DNA of 64,000 nucleotides from Candidatus Sulfopaludibacter sp. SbA3 (GTDB taxonomy: Bacteria > Acidobacteriota > Terriglobia > Bryobacterales > Bryobacteraceae). The DNA lies in assembly GCA_945893365.1 (NCBI GenBank), contig CAMDED010000005.1, positions 47,846-111,845 on the forward strand, read 5' to 3'. Of the stretch, positions 16,188 through 24,811 are shown one piece after another. The position numbers were made by a program, and so were the translations under genes. The notes beneath the pieces were generated by a model that was not told the DNA's origin, searched no databases, and worked only from the letters and a program-made list of their open reading frames with translations. Each line of letters begins with the position of its first letter. Positions within the stretch are counted from its first letter, which is position 1.

Positions 16188-17126
16188 ATGTTCAAGACGA
16201 GTTTGCCGTACACGCTGATTTGCTGCGCCGTCATGCACGGCGTCCCGCTTTGGGGTCAGGTTCGAAAGCTGCACACCCGCGATATGACGCGCCTCAGCCA
16301 GGTTCAGGTCGCGGAATACCTGACGCGGAAGGACATCATTTTCATACCGGTGGGCGCGGTCGAAACCAATGGCATCATGCCAAGCGATCGCGACTACGTA
16401 TCGCCTCTGGCGTATGCGATGGCGAGCGCGGACGAGATCGACGCCTTGTACATGCCCGGTCTCGTCTGGTCGTTCCCGGGAACAACCGTGATCGCCCCTT
16501 CCACCATCTATCTATCTCCGGGAGCGGGAACCGCTTACCTGAAGACTCTCGCGAAATCGCTCCTGCGCCAAGGGTTTCGGCGGCAGGTCTGGTTCTCTTC
16601 GGGACAGGGGCCGGCTGCTCTCACCGTGGGGACGCTCGTGCGGGAGTTCTTCGAGGAGACGCGCGTCCCCATTCTCTACATCGATATGGATACCTATCTG
16701 CCCAAGCTGAAGCTGGCTCCCGACGCTCGGAGCAAAGCGTTGTATGGCGCGCACTACATCACGGGAAGGATCGAAGACCTTCCTCTCAAGAACGATTACG
16801 GCCCGAAGGAATCGGAGGCGGCGGGAGCCATTCCTGAGAACAAGGGGCTCGCGGCGCTCGGTAAGCTTGGCCTGTCCGGCAGTTTGAGTGTCGGATCCTA
16901 CATCCCCGATGTGATGGCCCACGGTGGGCGTGGCCCGGCCCTGCCTGAAACCGAGGCGGAACGAACGGAATGGGGGAAGCAGGGCCGCGATCAGATAAGA
17001 GCTATCGTCAAACAGATGCGCCTCAACGAAGCCATGGAGGCCTTGAAACAGCACGACCGTTTCACACAGGAAGTGGTCGTTCCGAAATTCGGCAAGATGC
17101 TGCCGGCCACTACCGATTCGCGCTGA
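16188..17126 (+). CDS. Secreted creatininase-family protein with altered metal-site motifs
   Basis: The start at 16188 is chosen for a GAGGA ribosome site 5 bases upstream and a signal peptide (MFKTSLPYTLICCAVMHG). The 312-residue product follows the creatininase/amidohydrolase fold: LSQVQVAEYL, the IPVGAVE strand, the YVSPLAYAMASAD helix, and STIYLSPGAGTAYLKTLAKSL. Two motifs that bind metal in the family are changed. The usual E-x-H-G appears as E-T-N-G (VGAVETNGIMPS), and the usual N-G-H appears as S-G-Q-G. The aspartate following the first motif is kept (PSDRD). Family members hydrolyse cyclic amides with two metal ions; this one may use a different site, bind ligand without catalysis, or have another function. 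It stands alone between unrelated genes. Confidence 0.8.
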   Translation: MFKTSLPYTLICCAVMHGVPLWGQVRKLHTRDMTRLSQVQVAEYLTRKDIIFIPVGAVETNGIMPSDRDYVSPLAYAMASADEIDALYMPGLVWSFPGTTVIAPSTIYLSPGAGTAYLKTLAKSLLRQGFRRQVWFSSGQGPAALTVGTLVREFFEETRVPILYIDMDTYLPKLKLAPDARSKALYGAHYITGRIEDLPLKNDYGPKESEAAGAIPENKGLAALGKLGLSGSLSVGSYIPDVMAHGGRGPALPETEAERTEWGKQGRDQIRAIVKQMRLNEAMEALKQHDRFTQEVVVPKFGKMLPATTDSR

Positions 17127-17174
17127 TGAGCGTTGTGAGCGTGCCTTTCAATGCCGGGCGGCCCCGGAGATCGA

Positions 17175-18944
17175 CTACCGGTTAAGGAAGCGATCGAGCC
17201 AGTCGAACGCGGCGGAAACCGCTTCCGGCGTCGGCGTGTGTCCCTTATGATGGTTGAAATACCCGATGTTCATCCGGTTTCCCGAGGCTTCGTAAACGGA
17301 GCGCGCCGCGTTGATGTAGTGCCAGCTCCCCTCTTTGTCGTATTCGTCTCCGCCGATCAGGAGGAACGGCCGGGGAGCGACCATTCCGATCAACTCGTGC
17401 TGGTCCGTGCCCGCCGGCGCGGCCGCGAGTTTGTCGCCTAGGTACCAGTAATCTTCGTAGTTCGAGAACTTGAAGCCGATTCCGAGCTCCGAAGCGACGA
17501 CGGCGCGGATACGAGGTTCAAAGGCCCCGGCGTAGAGCGCCATCTTGCCGCCAAGCGAGTGTCCGATGATTCCGATCCGCCCGCGATCGGCATCGGGGAG
17601 CGTTTCGATATAGTCCACCACGCGCCTCGCATCGGAGATCCACTTCCCAAGGCCTGTCGAGCCGGGGTGCCGCAGCGCCAGATTGGCAACGGCCTCGCTG
17701 TAGGATTCGCCATAGCTCTCGCCGAACCAGCGAACCGCGACGGCCAGGTACCCACGCTGCGCCGCCGTATAGGCGAACGCATTCACGCCCGTGCCGGGAG
17801 CAAAACTTCGACCGCCGAGGTCGGCTGCGGCGGGTGTATCGACGTCATAGAACGGAACGATCATGACCGGCAGAGGCCCACTCGCGCGGTTCCGTGGGCG
17901 CAGCACGTAGATCTTCTCCCAGACGCCTGGCTCCATTTCGAGCTCCATCAACCTCCCGGCGAAGTTCCGCTGCGCGACTTCACCGATGGGCCGCGCCGTA
18001 ATCCCGCCCGGCGGAAACTCCGGCTCCTGAACAAGCGCCTTCCACTTGGCCTTGATCTGGGCTGCGTTCGCCTTCCAGCCGTCGAGCGCGGTCAGCGGAC
18101 CGATGGAGGACTCAAATCCTCGGGGCGGCTGGTTGTAGCGGTCGAAGAAAGCGCTCGGCGGCGCGGCCCTCTCCTTTTCGTTTTCGGGAAGGCTTCGCGC
18201 CAGCCGGAATCCGGTGAAGCGGCTGCGCCATTCCGGGTTCATCGAGGAGCGGTAATCGCGCGACCATCGCGAGGTCGTCGAGAGGAAGGAACCACCGCGA
18301 ATCACGCGCGACAGGCCCGTTGCCGGGCCCTCCGGATCGCGTGTGGAATCGGGACTCGCGGTTACGTGGAAGAAATCGCCGCACCATTCCCAGACGTTGC
18401 CGCGCATGTCCCAGAGGCCCAGTTCATTCGCTTTCCGTGAGCGAACCGGCGCGGTGCCGTTCTTCATCGCGGCTTCCAACGGCGCCACGCTCTTGGTGTT
18501 TGAAACGCCCAGGTTAGCCGCGTCCTGCAATGATTCGGCCGCGCGCCCCGCGGCTCGAATCCACTCCGCCTCGGTGGGCAAGCGATATGCGGTGCAGGTC
18601 CGATCGCGCCGGCCGCTTGTGAGGTCGTAGCACGGTGCGAGCCCCTCCCCGATGCTCCGCAGATTGGCGTAACGGATCGCGTCCCACCAGCTCACGTTCT
18701 CGACCGGGCGGCCCTCGCCCTTGTATACGGACGGGTTCGACGACGTGATCCGCTCGTACTCTTTCTGAGTCACTTCCGTCGCGCCCAGCAGGAACGCGCT
18801 CACCGCGACGGTTACGCGCAGCGACGTGACTTGATCGAGCGCTTCATGCGTTCCCGCGGGGACGCGCACCAAGTCTTGTGCGAAGACCGGCGCCGCGCGG
18901 GAAATTGTGAGCGCGGCGAGGATAAACAATCTGCTTTGGGACAT
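17175..18944 (-). CDS. Secreted fusion of a SUMF1-like domain and an alpha/beta hydrolase
   Basis: I start at the ATG at 18944, which opens a signal peptide (MSQSRLFILAALTISRAA) and gives 589 residues; the frame runs further upstream without signal-like sequence. Residues of about 24-255 form a formylglycine-generating-enzyme-like (SUMF1) domain: TEVTQKEYERI, RLPTEAEWIRAA, GLWDMRGNVWEWCGDFF and VIRGGSF are typical. The two catalytic cysteines of true FGEs, near the GGS motif, are replaced by serines (RGGSFLS, SRWSRDYR), so sulfatase activation is unlikely. Residues of about 330-589 form an alpha/beta hydrolase with the nucleophile elbow GHSLGG and a late histidine (HKGHTP). It resembles acetyl-xylan or dienelactone esterases. 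A polysaccharide- or ester-degrading enzyme with a lectin-like front domain is my inference. Confidence 0.85.
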   Translation of the reverse strand: MSQSRLFILAALTISRAAPVFAQDLVRVPAGTHEALDQVTSLRVTVAVSAFLLGATEVTQKEYERITSSNPSVYKGEGRPVENVSWWDAIRYANLRSIGEGLAPCYDLTSGRRDRTCTAYRLPTEAEWIRAAGRAAESLQDAANLGVSNTKSVAPLEAAMKNGTAPVRSRKANELGLWDMRGNVWEWCGDFFHVTASPDSTRDPEGPATGLSRVIRGGSFLSTTSRWSRDYRSSMNPEWRSRFTGFRLARSLPENEKERAAPPSAFFDRYNQPPRGFESSIGPLTALDGWKANAAQIKAKWKALVQEPEFPPGGITARPIGEVAQRNFAGRLMELEMEPGVWEKIYVLRPRNRASGPLPVMIVPFYDVDTPAAADLGGRSFAPGTGVNAFAYTAAQRGYLAVAVRWFGESYGESYSEAVANLALRHPGSTGLGKWISDARRVVDYIETLPDADRGRIGIIGHSLGGKMALYAGAFEPRIRAVVASELGIGFKFSNYEDYWYLGDKLAAAPAGTDQHELIGMVAPRPFLLIGGDEYDKEGSWHYINAARSVYEASGNRMNIGYFNHHKGHTPTPEAVSAAFDWLDRFLNR

Positions 18945-19266
18945 CGAATACGACTCTATCGCAGCGCGTCGAATTCCGCGCGGCCGCGCGAGTTCGGGAA
19001 TGTACAGACCGACGGAGAGGCAGTATGGACAAAGGGCATACGCTCCTGGCGAAGGATGGCCGCTGGATCCGAGTTCGATTGGGACCAAGCCGATACGGCC
19101 CACATCGCCAGGCATGGTGCGACTCGATGGCGGAACGGCGGATTCGAAAATATCGAGCGAAGCCACTAACACAGTCGCCTTCCGTACCCGATAAGCATCC
19201 TGCCGGTCTGCCGACGTTAGGCGAATGCTCTAAACCGCTGCGAAACGAAATGCCTCCGCGGCGCAT
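18945..19266. other. Gene-free interval between the SUMF1/hydrolase and TIR genes
   Basis: This 322-base stretch contains only short open frames with no recognisable product. The promoter of the leftward SUMF1/hydrolase gene should lie in its left part. The right part is downstream of the leftward TIR gene; I see no clear terminator. Confidence 0.5.
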
Positions 19267-19872
19267 TCACAAACGCGCGGGACTCGATTCCGGACGGGGA
19301 TGCGGAGGGCCATGACGCTTCTTCATCTGCCTGCCGATCGCCGTTGCCACCTGGCGCATTCCGTGCACCCACGACGGAAATAGGTCGATAAACTGGATCT
19401 CCCGCTGAATTCTAACTGGAAGCCGGCACGCATCGAGCCGCACCGGAATGATGTATACCTCATCAAGCGGCAATCGCCGCGCGCAGTCCAGCGCATAGCG
19501 GATTTCGGCCTGAAAACCGCCCTTTTTCGAAACCGACCACTGGGAAAAACAGGGGAGAAAGAAATCCGAAGTCTCGATGGCGTCTTCGATGGACCGCGGC
19601 CAGTTTTGGCCTGGCAGAAGCATTCGCCTGTCCAGCCACGGGTCGAAGCCGCGCTCACGCAGATCGTCGAAGATCCGTTCGGCGAACGGGCGGTCTTCCT
19701 CCACATAGGCCAGAAAGACTGTTGGCTGCGTCCGGGGAATGAATTCGTAGCACCCGTGACCGTCCGGGCGGAATACGCCGAGACCGTCGATGTCTACTCT
19801 CTTTCCGTCTTCCAGGCATTGGCGCAAAATACGGGCGACGCTTTCCGTGGTGGAGGGACTCCTACTTGTCAT
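19267..19872 (-). CDS. TIR-domain protein with an HU-like N-terminal segment
   Basis: A 201-residue protein in two parts. Residues 1-48 resemble the first half of an HU/IHF-fold subunit: a helix (ESVARILRQCLEDGK), then the strand and turn VDIDGLGVF, the same signature as GLGRF in the neighbouring small gene. Residues of about 50-165 are a TIR domain: TVFLAYVEED (strand A), FAERIFDDLRERGFDPWLDRR, the NWPRSIEDAIETSDFFLPCFS region, and FQAEIRYAL. E123 sits where NADase TIRs have their catalytic glutamate. Bacterial TIR proteins commonly deplete NAD+ or make cyclic ADP-ribose signals in anti-phage defence. The gene overlaps the HU-like gene by 11 bases, so the two are one operon. NAD+ depletion triggered by a DNA-bound sensor is my inference. 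Confidence 0.82.
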   Translation of the reverse strand: MTSRSPSTTESVARILRQCLEDGKRVDIDGLGVFRPDGHGCYEFIPRTQPTVFLAYVEEDRPFAERIFDDLRERGFDPWLDRRMLLPGQNWPRSIEDAIETSDFFLPCFSQWSVSKKGGFQAEIRYALDCARRLPLDEVYIIPVRLDACRLPVRIQREIQFIDLFPSWVHGMRQVATAIGRQMKKRHGPPHPRPESSPARL

Positions 19873-20077
19873 GAGCGCCTTTTTTGCCGAATTTGTCGAA
19901 TTGGAACGACCATTTCTCCCCTGGCGAAAACCGCCCGAGCCCGGGTAGCGGAGCCGGCTCTCCTTTTCGCAGGCGGGATACGATCTGGTGAATAACCCGG
20001 TCGATCTGGTCGGCGGCTTCGGCCTCCGAGATTCGGGACTGTTTCGCTAACAGGCGGGCGATTTGGGTCTTTTTCAT
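19862..20077 (-). CDS. Short HU-like DNA-binding protein, partner of the TIR gene
   Basis: A 71-residue protein starting at the ATG at 20077; a GTG three codons upstream is possible, and no ribosome site is clear. It follows the HU/IHF pattern: MKKTQIARLLAKQ, the EAEAADQIDRVIHQIVSRLRKGE helix, then PLPGLGRFSPGE, equivalent to the QLPGFGTF turn of HU. It then ends where HU would build its DNA-clasping arm; the R-N-P-x-T-G arm motif is missing. The domain could still dimerise, possibly with the similar N-terminal segment of the TIR protein. The tight 11-base overlap with that gene supports a joint function. It is distinct from a housekeeping HU, which is about 90 residues long. Confidence 0.78.
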   Translation of the reverse strand: MKKTQIARLLAKQSRISEAEAADQIDRVIHQIVSRLRKGEPAPLPGLGRFSPGEKWSFQFDKFGKKGAHDK

Positions 20078-20327
20078 GCCAACCACAGGTTAGCAGGGCG
20101 CTTGCCTCGAAACCGCCGTCCGAAAAACGTCCGAAAGCCTGGGCGGCTCATCAAAGCGCTGATTCGGAAAGGCTTCTTAACCAATAGGGAGCATGCGAAA
20201 AAAATCTCAACACTTGTGACTGCAAGAGTGATGCAAGAGTTCGTCCCCGTTACCGGGGTTGAAAAGGCTCGGGAGCGGAATGGTTCCGCGCGGGAAACGC
20301 TTCGTAAACAGGGGGCCGATGCTTGGG

Positions 20328-20877
20328 CGGCCCTTCAATCGTTCAAGTGCGCGGCTCGATCCCCAGTTTCGAGAGCGCGAAGCTGCTGGTGCGCGAGGAC
20401 GGCTCCATGGCCGGCGCCATCGGAGGCGGAAGTGTGGGCCGCCGCGCGAGAGGTGATCGCGACCGGGAAGCCCAGACACATGAGCTTCAACCTGGGCAGG
20501 ATGCGGCCTATGACAACGGTCTGATTTGCGGTGGCCAACTCGATGTTTTGGGGAACCCGTGATTCCCGTTCCGCGCGCCTTCATTTTCGGCGCGGGCCAC
20601 AACTCGAAAAGCCTCTCGAAGGTCGCGGTGATGGCCGGCTTCAGCTCCACCGTAATCGACGATCGTGAGGCCTTCGCGAATAGCGAGCGCTTTCCCGAGG
20701 CGGATGAGATTTTTTCCGGCGAGCACGAAGAAGTGTTTCCGAAGCTGACGATTCGCGAAACGAGCTACGTCATCATCGTGACGCGCGGGCATCGCGACGA
20801 CATGCGCGTCCTGCGATGGGCGGTTTCGACGGCGGCCCGGTACATCGCCATGATCGGCAGCAAGCGCAAAGTCCCGG
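20328..20877 (+). pseudogene. xdhC: Decayed partial copy of xdhC
   Basis: This stretch is closely similar base for base to about 26590-27145, the intact xdhC gene 6.2 kb to the right. Long identical runs include the part encoding GSIPSFESAKLLVREDG and the FIFGAGH region. Compared with the intact gene it lacks the block encoding C-V-E-A after IGGG, has a one-base loss in the NLGQDAA region, and another shift where VFVEPV is encoded. The frame is therefore broken at least twice. It loses similarity abruptly near 20877, so the last third of xdhC is missing, as is the first 60 bases or so. The remaining high similarity means the duplication is recent or that conversion between copies occurs. Confidence 0.88.
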
Positions 20878-21233
20878 GAACGGGGGAAAGAGCCAGGGGC
20901 TGGAGCTTCAGGTCCATCTGGCGGAATTCGTGTCCGGAGTCGAGCACTTCTTTCTCGTACCCGCCGCGGTAAGTAAGACCCGTCGCTCGTTCGCCAACGG
21001 AGATCCGGACGGAGCGTTTCAGGAGAAATGGGGCGTCATCAGGCCGGGCTCGCCACTCCCCGTCTGGCCGGATTCCACATGATTGTCTCCACCGGGTAAC
21101 TTGCGCGCCCCGCAGTTCCAATGGCCACACCAGCAACCGGTGGCGGCGCCTTGGCGTGGAGTTGCGTTCGCCTCTCGTTCCCGACCCTCATGGATACCGG
21201 ATTCACTCGCGGCATGCGCGTATTTTCGCGATG
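20878..21233. other. Gene-free interval right of the xdhC remnant
   Basis: These 356 bases hold no recognisable gene. Similarity to intact xdhC stops at the left end, so this is the junction between the duplicated piece and the stress-gene block. The right end is downstream of the leftward FAD/Rieske gene; no hairpin with a T-run is visible. Confidence 0.45.
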
Positions 21234-22820
21234 TCATTGAAATCTCCTTCTGACGGCAGTCACTCGACTTCTTCGATTCCGCGCCGCCACTTGGCGCCAG
21301 GTTGCAGGGGCAAGCCCCACCAAGGCCGGACCGCTAATTACTTTTCCGAGCGCGGTAAACCGCGATCCATGACACGGACAATCCCACGTCTTCTCCGTGG
21401 GATTCCAGGCGACGATACATCCAAGGTGGGGACAGGACGCTTCGAGTTCATGCAGGACACCGTGCTCATCCCGGTAAACGGCGATCTTGTTCAACCCCTG
21501 CCGCATGATCGCGCCGGCCTCGGGAAGAAGGTCGCCGGTTGAGGTGATATCGCCGCCCGTAAAAAGATCGGCGTATTGGGCGGCAACATTGACGTTCTCC
21601 TGCGTGAATCTCACGGCTGCGCCCAGCGTAACGCGTGAGGGATCGTAGAGCGCCGCCCATGGATTCCGCCTGCCCTGAATCAGATCCGTCAGAAGCAAGC
21701 CGGCGATCGTTCCATGGGTCATGCCGTTGCCGGAATCGCCGGTGACGATGAAAACATTCGGCTCGTCGCAGGGGTTTTTCCCGATGAAGGCGAGGCCATC
21801 GACCGGCTCCATGACCTGACCGGACCACGAATACGCCAGCTCCCGTTGAGCCATTGGAAAGCGTTCGCGGGTCCATGCGGCGAGCCGCGCGAAGCGATCC
21901 GCGGTATCCTCCGCCTGGCCGGTCTTGTGGTCTTCGCCCCCGACAATCAACACGTCGGAGTCCGCCTCGGACTGCAAACGGACATAGTGATAAGGGTTGA
22001 GAGTATCCCAGTAGAGACCCCGGGTCACGGAATCGCGCGGCACGCGCACGCCGATTACGTAACTGCGATAGGCCGCCTGTTTCGTGTGCATCGTCACGAA
22101 GTCGTTCACCGGCGTGTTGGTCGCAACCACGATAGCCCTCGCCGAGATCGCCATGCCTTGGCTAGTTTTCACGCAGGCCTGCGTACCGCCCTTGATTTCG
22201 GCCGCGTGCGTCCGCGTGTAGATTCGTCCGCCCCGGCGCTCGATTGCGAGGGCCAACCCCGGCAAATACAGCAACGGATTAAGTTGTCCCTGATCGGGAA
22301 AACGGAGACACGGCCCGGTGTCGAACGAAGTGAAAGGCGCCCGCCCAATGCGCTCGATTCCCCTCAGACCGGCACGGTGCGCCGCTTCCAGTTCGCGGTC
22401 GAGGATACCAGCGTCGGCAGCTCGCGCCCCGAACAAATAGCCGTCCAAACGCTTGAATTCACACGATATCCGCTCTTTTTCGACGATCGATTCAATTTGA
22501 CGGATCGCCTCCGTGTGACTTTCAGCCGCCAACCGGGCGCCCCGCTGCCCGTGAAGCCGTTCGATCTCAAAGTAGCGCTCATCCAGGGCGTTAACGAGGT
22601 GAGCCGTGGTACGGCTTGTTTCTCCGCCTCCGATCTCTCCATCGTCCACCACGATCACCGCCTGGCCCGCAAGAGCCAGGAAATAGGCAGTGGTCAGACC
22701 GGCGATACCGGCGCCGATGACGCAGACATCAGCCTGGACATTTTCGTCGAGAGCGGATCGGCGCGGAACCTCGGCCGTCTTCGTCCAGATCGATTCCGTG
22801 GCTCCCCGGTTTGCTTCCAT
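21234..22820 (-). CDS. FAD-dependent oxidoreductase fused to a Rieske [2Fe-2S] domain
   Basis: A 528-residue protein. Residues of about 28-60 form the FAD-binding Rossmann motif (ADVCVIGAGIAGLTTAYFLA), and the body matches the DAO-type oxidoreductase fold, with a second FAD contact around IVTGDSGNGMTHG near 380. Residues of about 430-510 form a Rieske domain: CPHLGC and CPCHGS supply the two Cys and two His cluster ligands. Such fusions oxidise amine-like substrates and pass electrons through the iron-sulfur centre; they often occur in general-stress gene clusters. There is no signal peptide, so it is cytoplasmic. It is the last of five leftward stress-type genes, separated from the next by about 600 bases. 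Substrate unknown. Confidence 0.92.
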   Translation of the reverse strand: MEANRGATESIWTKTAEVPRRSALDENVQADVCVIGAGIAGLTTAYFLALAGQAVIVVDDGEIGGGETSRTTAHLVNALDERYFEIERLHGQRGARLAAESHTEAIRQIESIVEKERISCEFKRLDGYLFGARAADAGILDRELEAAHRAGLRGIERIGRAPFTSFDTGPCLRFPDQGQLNPLLYLPGLALAIERRGGRIYTRTHAAEIKGGTQACVKTSQGMAISARAIVVATNTPVNDFVTMHTKQAAYRSYVIGVRVPRDSVTRGLYWDTLNPYHYVRLQSEADSDVLIVGGEDHKTGQAEDTADRFARLAAWTRERFPMAQRELAYSWSGQVMEPVDGLAFIGKNPCDEPNVFIVTGDSGNGMTHGTIAGLLLTDLIQGRRNPWAALYDPSRVTLGAAVRFTQENVNVAAQYADLFTGGDITSTGDLLPEAGAIMRQGLNKIAVYRDEHGVLHELEASCPHLGCIVAWNPTEKTWDCPCHGSRFTALGKVISGPALVGLAPATWRQVAARNRRSRVTAVRRRFQ

Positions 22821-23422
22821 TTTGGACTCCCATCACTAGATTTCTCGGAAACCTTTGCGCCGCGGTTCCGTCGAGCCGCGGTGCGGGCGCGCGGCACGGG
22901 ATTGGCCACAACCGCCAGACGACAGCCCGCCGATGCGCGGCGTTCCCGGCACAACCAGTGCACCGTGCAACACGACTTTCGGGACGCCTTTAGCCTGAGC
23001 GGGAACGTTCCACGGGCCTGCCATGGCCGTCCGCGATACTCGCGACACCCGCATATCTATGGGCACAGTGGGCATGCTCTTCGATACGTTACTCGCCGTT
23101 CGAACGGGTCAACCACCGAAGTACTCCAGGCTGTTACGACCGTCGCGCCGGCACCCTCATTCCAGGGCGCCATCGCCCGGCCAATCGACCCGCGTTCCGT
23201 GCCGGCATCCTCGGGCTGTTCTGACGGGCGGTTTAACGCCCCCTCGGAGTGCCGCAAAGCAGGGGAGACGACAAGAACCCTGCACCACCATTCTCACTAT
23301 TACACCAATCACGACCCCGCTTTCCTGCCGCCGTCCTGCTTCGGTCAAAGCGGATTATGGGAACTAAACAGCAAAACACCCCAAGGCCGGTCAGGACTCT
23401 TTCCTGACGTTAAGGTTTATAA
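22821..23422. other. Gene-free interval upstream of the FAD/Rieske gene
   Basis: A 602-base region with no convincing gene. Long frames on the plus strand are mirror images of the neighbouring FAD/Rieske gene and have no recognisable product. It should contain the FAD/Rieske promoter near 22830-22900, but no clear hexamers stand out. A hairpin at 23390-23408 is listed separately. Confidence 0.5.
23390..23408 (-). terminator. Hairpin after the glycine-rich stress gene (possible terminator)
   Basis: GTCAGGA and TCCTGAC form a perfect 7-bp stem around CTCTT, 15 bases beyond the stop codon of the leftward gene at 23423. In the direction of that gene a TTTT follows about 15 bases later rather than at once, so it is at best a weak intrinsic terminator. 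Confidence 0.4.
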
Positions 23423-23959
23423 CTAAACAGCCATATGCAGACCATGCGAACTTACCGGTTCTTCCACGCTCGAGGAGATGTCTTCGGCTCCCGTGTGCTT
23501 CAGCAGGTTCTTCGCCGTCGGAATGTCGCCGAGTTCGGCGCAACGCACCGACAACAGCGCACCGCCCCCGTTCACTCGCACTTCGTAGCGCTTCGCCTCA
23601 TACTCGGGGATGCCGAAGCCAACCAGCGCTCCGATCAACCCCCCAACCGCCCCGCCGGCTCCCAAACCTGCAAGCGAAGCCAGGATCGGACCGGCGGCGA
23701 TGAACGGGCCGAAGCCTGGAATGGACAATGCGCCAATACCCGCCAAAAACCCCACAGTCCCGCCCACAACGCCTCCCGCGGTCACACCTGTGGTTGCTCC
23801 CTCGGGCGCTTTGGTGTTTCTTTCGTGCGCGAACACCTTCGCGCTCCGGTTGCTGAGGAGTAGCACTGAAATGTCGTCATGCGAGAATCCCGCTCTGCAG
23901 ATGCGATCGACGGCGTTTTCCGCCTCCTCCCTGTTCTTGTAAATACCGAACACTGCCAT
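23423..23959 (-). CDS. General-stress-type protein with a glycine-rich hydrophobic centre
   Basis: The start at 23959 is set by a GGAGGG ribosome site 8 bases upstream (23967-23972); the frame runs further upstream without one. The 178-residue product begins with a ferredoxin-like segment (MAVFGIYKNREEAENAVDRI) as in YflT/17M-type general-stress proteins. A long glycine/alanine-rich hydrophobic stretch with two helical hairpins follows (about 55-115: GGVVGGTVGFLAGIGAL, LAGLGAGGAVGGLIGALVG). The C-terminal part again resembles the first domain (YEVRVNGGGALLSVRC). Proteins of this layout occur in bacterial stress clusters and may associate with membranes. Neighbours (BON, Dps, CsbD) support a role in osmotic or oxidative stress. 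Exact function unknown. Confidence 0.85.
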   Translation of the reverse strand: MAVFGIYKNREEAENAVDRICRAGFSHDDISVLLLSNRSAKVFAHERNTKAPEGATTGVTAGGVVGGTVGFLAGIGALSIPGFGPFIAAGPILASLAGLGAGGAVGGLIGALVGFGIPEYEAKRYEVRVNGGGALLSVRCAELGDIPTAKNLLKHTGAEDISSSVEEPVSSHGLHMAV

Positions 23960-24259
23960 ATTGTTACCCTCCATGCTTAGGTTCCTTTTGGATTGAATGA
24001 TTCTATACTTAGTAACCGGAACCCGGCCGGTCACCCTGCCCACCCCGCCCGCGGGACGGCGCCGTTTATTCAGCGCCGCCTGGCAATGGACGCCGGCGGT
24101 GGATGCGGATCACTCGCCGGGAAACGAGTCCTCGCCGGCCGTGCCGGCGGGATCAAACCGCCGCCTCGCCCGCGTAGACGCTAGCGGCCGTGCATATACG
24201 CCTTCGAGGCCTCCATAACAAAGGAGACCGCCGATGAGCGTCCACGCCGACTAGCCTCA
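23960..24259. other. Interval between the stress gene and the BON gene
   Basis: These 300 bases contain the AAGGAACC leader region of the gene at 23423-23959 and a very GC-rich part (24030-24180) with several CCGGC/GCCGG repeats capable of pairing. No gene is recognisable. Confidence 0.4.
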
Positions 24260-24802
24260 TCATCGCGTCCTACTCTCGATGCGAAGGTTGTTTTTCACCG
24301 AGAACACGCCCGGCACGCCATGCGCCTGTATCCCCGCGATATTGCGGTCGGCGGCGTTGTTGACAACGCCCTCAAGTGTGAGGTTGCCATTGTTTACGAT
24401 GATGTGGATGGAAGGCACAGCCTGGAACCCGTAACGGTCGAGGCTGGAGTGCCCGTAGATCGCCCGATAGGCCGCGCGTCTGATGCGGTCGTCGTTCGGA
24501 GAAACGGGAAGCACCTCGATCCGGTTGTCGACCGCCTCGACTCCCTCGATGCCCTTCACGACGTTCTCCGACGACGACTTCAACGTGGGCCTGGTCACGC
24601 TTCCCGAGAGCGTAACCCTGCCGTTGGAGTCGACTTGAAATACCAGGTTCTCGAACACGTCGTAGAAGGGCAGCATGACTAACTCGTGCCTCACCTCGCG
24701 AATAATGCGCTCGATGCCTCTTGGACTCAAGGTTTCCGAGGCGGACGCCGCCGGCAGCAGCCATATTGCAAGCACAAGAGCAAGGTTCGTAGTTCTAATC
24801 AT
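24260..24802 (-). CDS. Exported protein with two BON domains
   Basis: A 180-residue protein with a signal peptide (MIRTTNLALVLAIWLLPAASA). Two BON domains follow. The first, at about 30-98, contains DVFENLVFQVDSNGRVTLSG and VVKGIEGVEAVDNRIEVLP. The second, at about 105-176, contains IHIIVNNGNLTLEGVV and VPGVFSVKNNLRI. BON domains bind phospholipid surfaces and are known from OsmY-type periplasmic stress proteins. The gene lies 9 bases downstream of the Dps-like gene on the same strand, so the two are probably co-transcribed and respond to the same stress. Length and order fit the family well. No regulator binding site could be identified. Confidence 0.93.
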   Translation of the reverse strand: MIRTTNLALVLAIWLLPAASASETLSPRGIERIIREVRHELVMLPFYDVFENLVFQVDSNGRVTLSGSVTRPTLKSSSENVVKGIEGVEAVDNRIEVLPVSPNDDRIRRAAYRAIYGHSSLDRYGFQAVPSIHIIVNNGNLTLEGVVNNAADRNIAGIQAHGVPGVFSVKNNLRIESRTR

Positions 24803-24811
24803 TGGTTTTTG

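Noticed and set aside
20328..20877. Functional second XdhC
   Set aside because: Frame breaks and missing ends compared with the intact copy make a working protein impossible.
21714..23426. 570-codon plus-strand frame opposite the FAD/Rieske gene
   Set aside because: Opposite a gene with complete FAD and Rieske motifs; the text has no family similarity and the frame runs into non-coding DNA.
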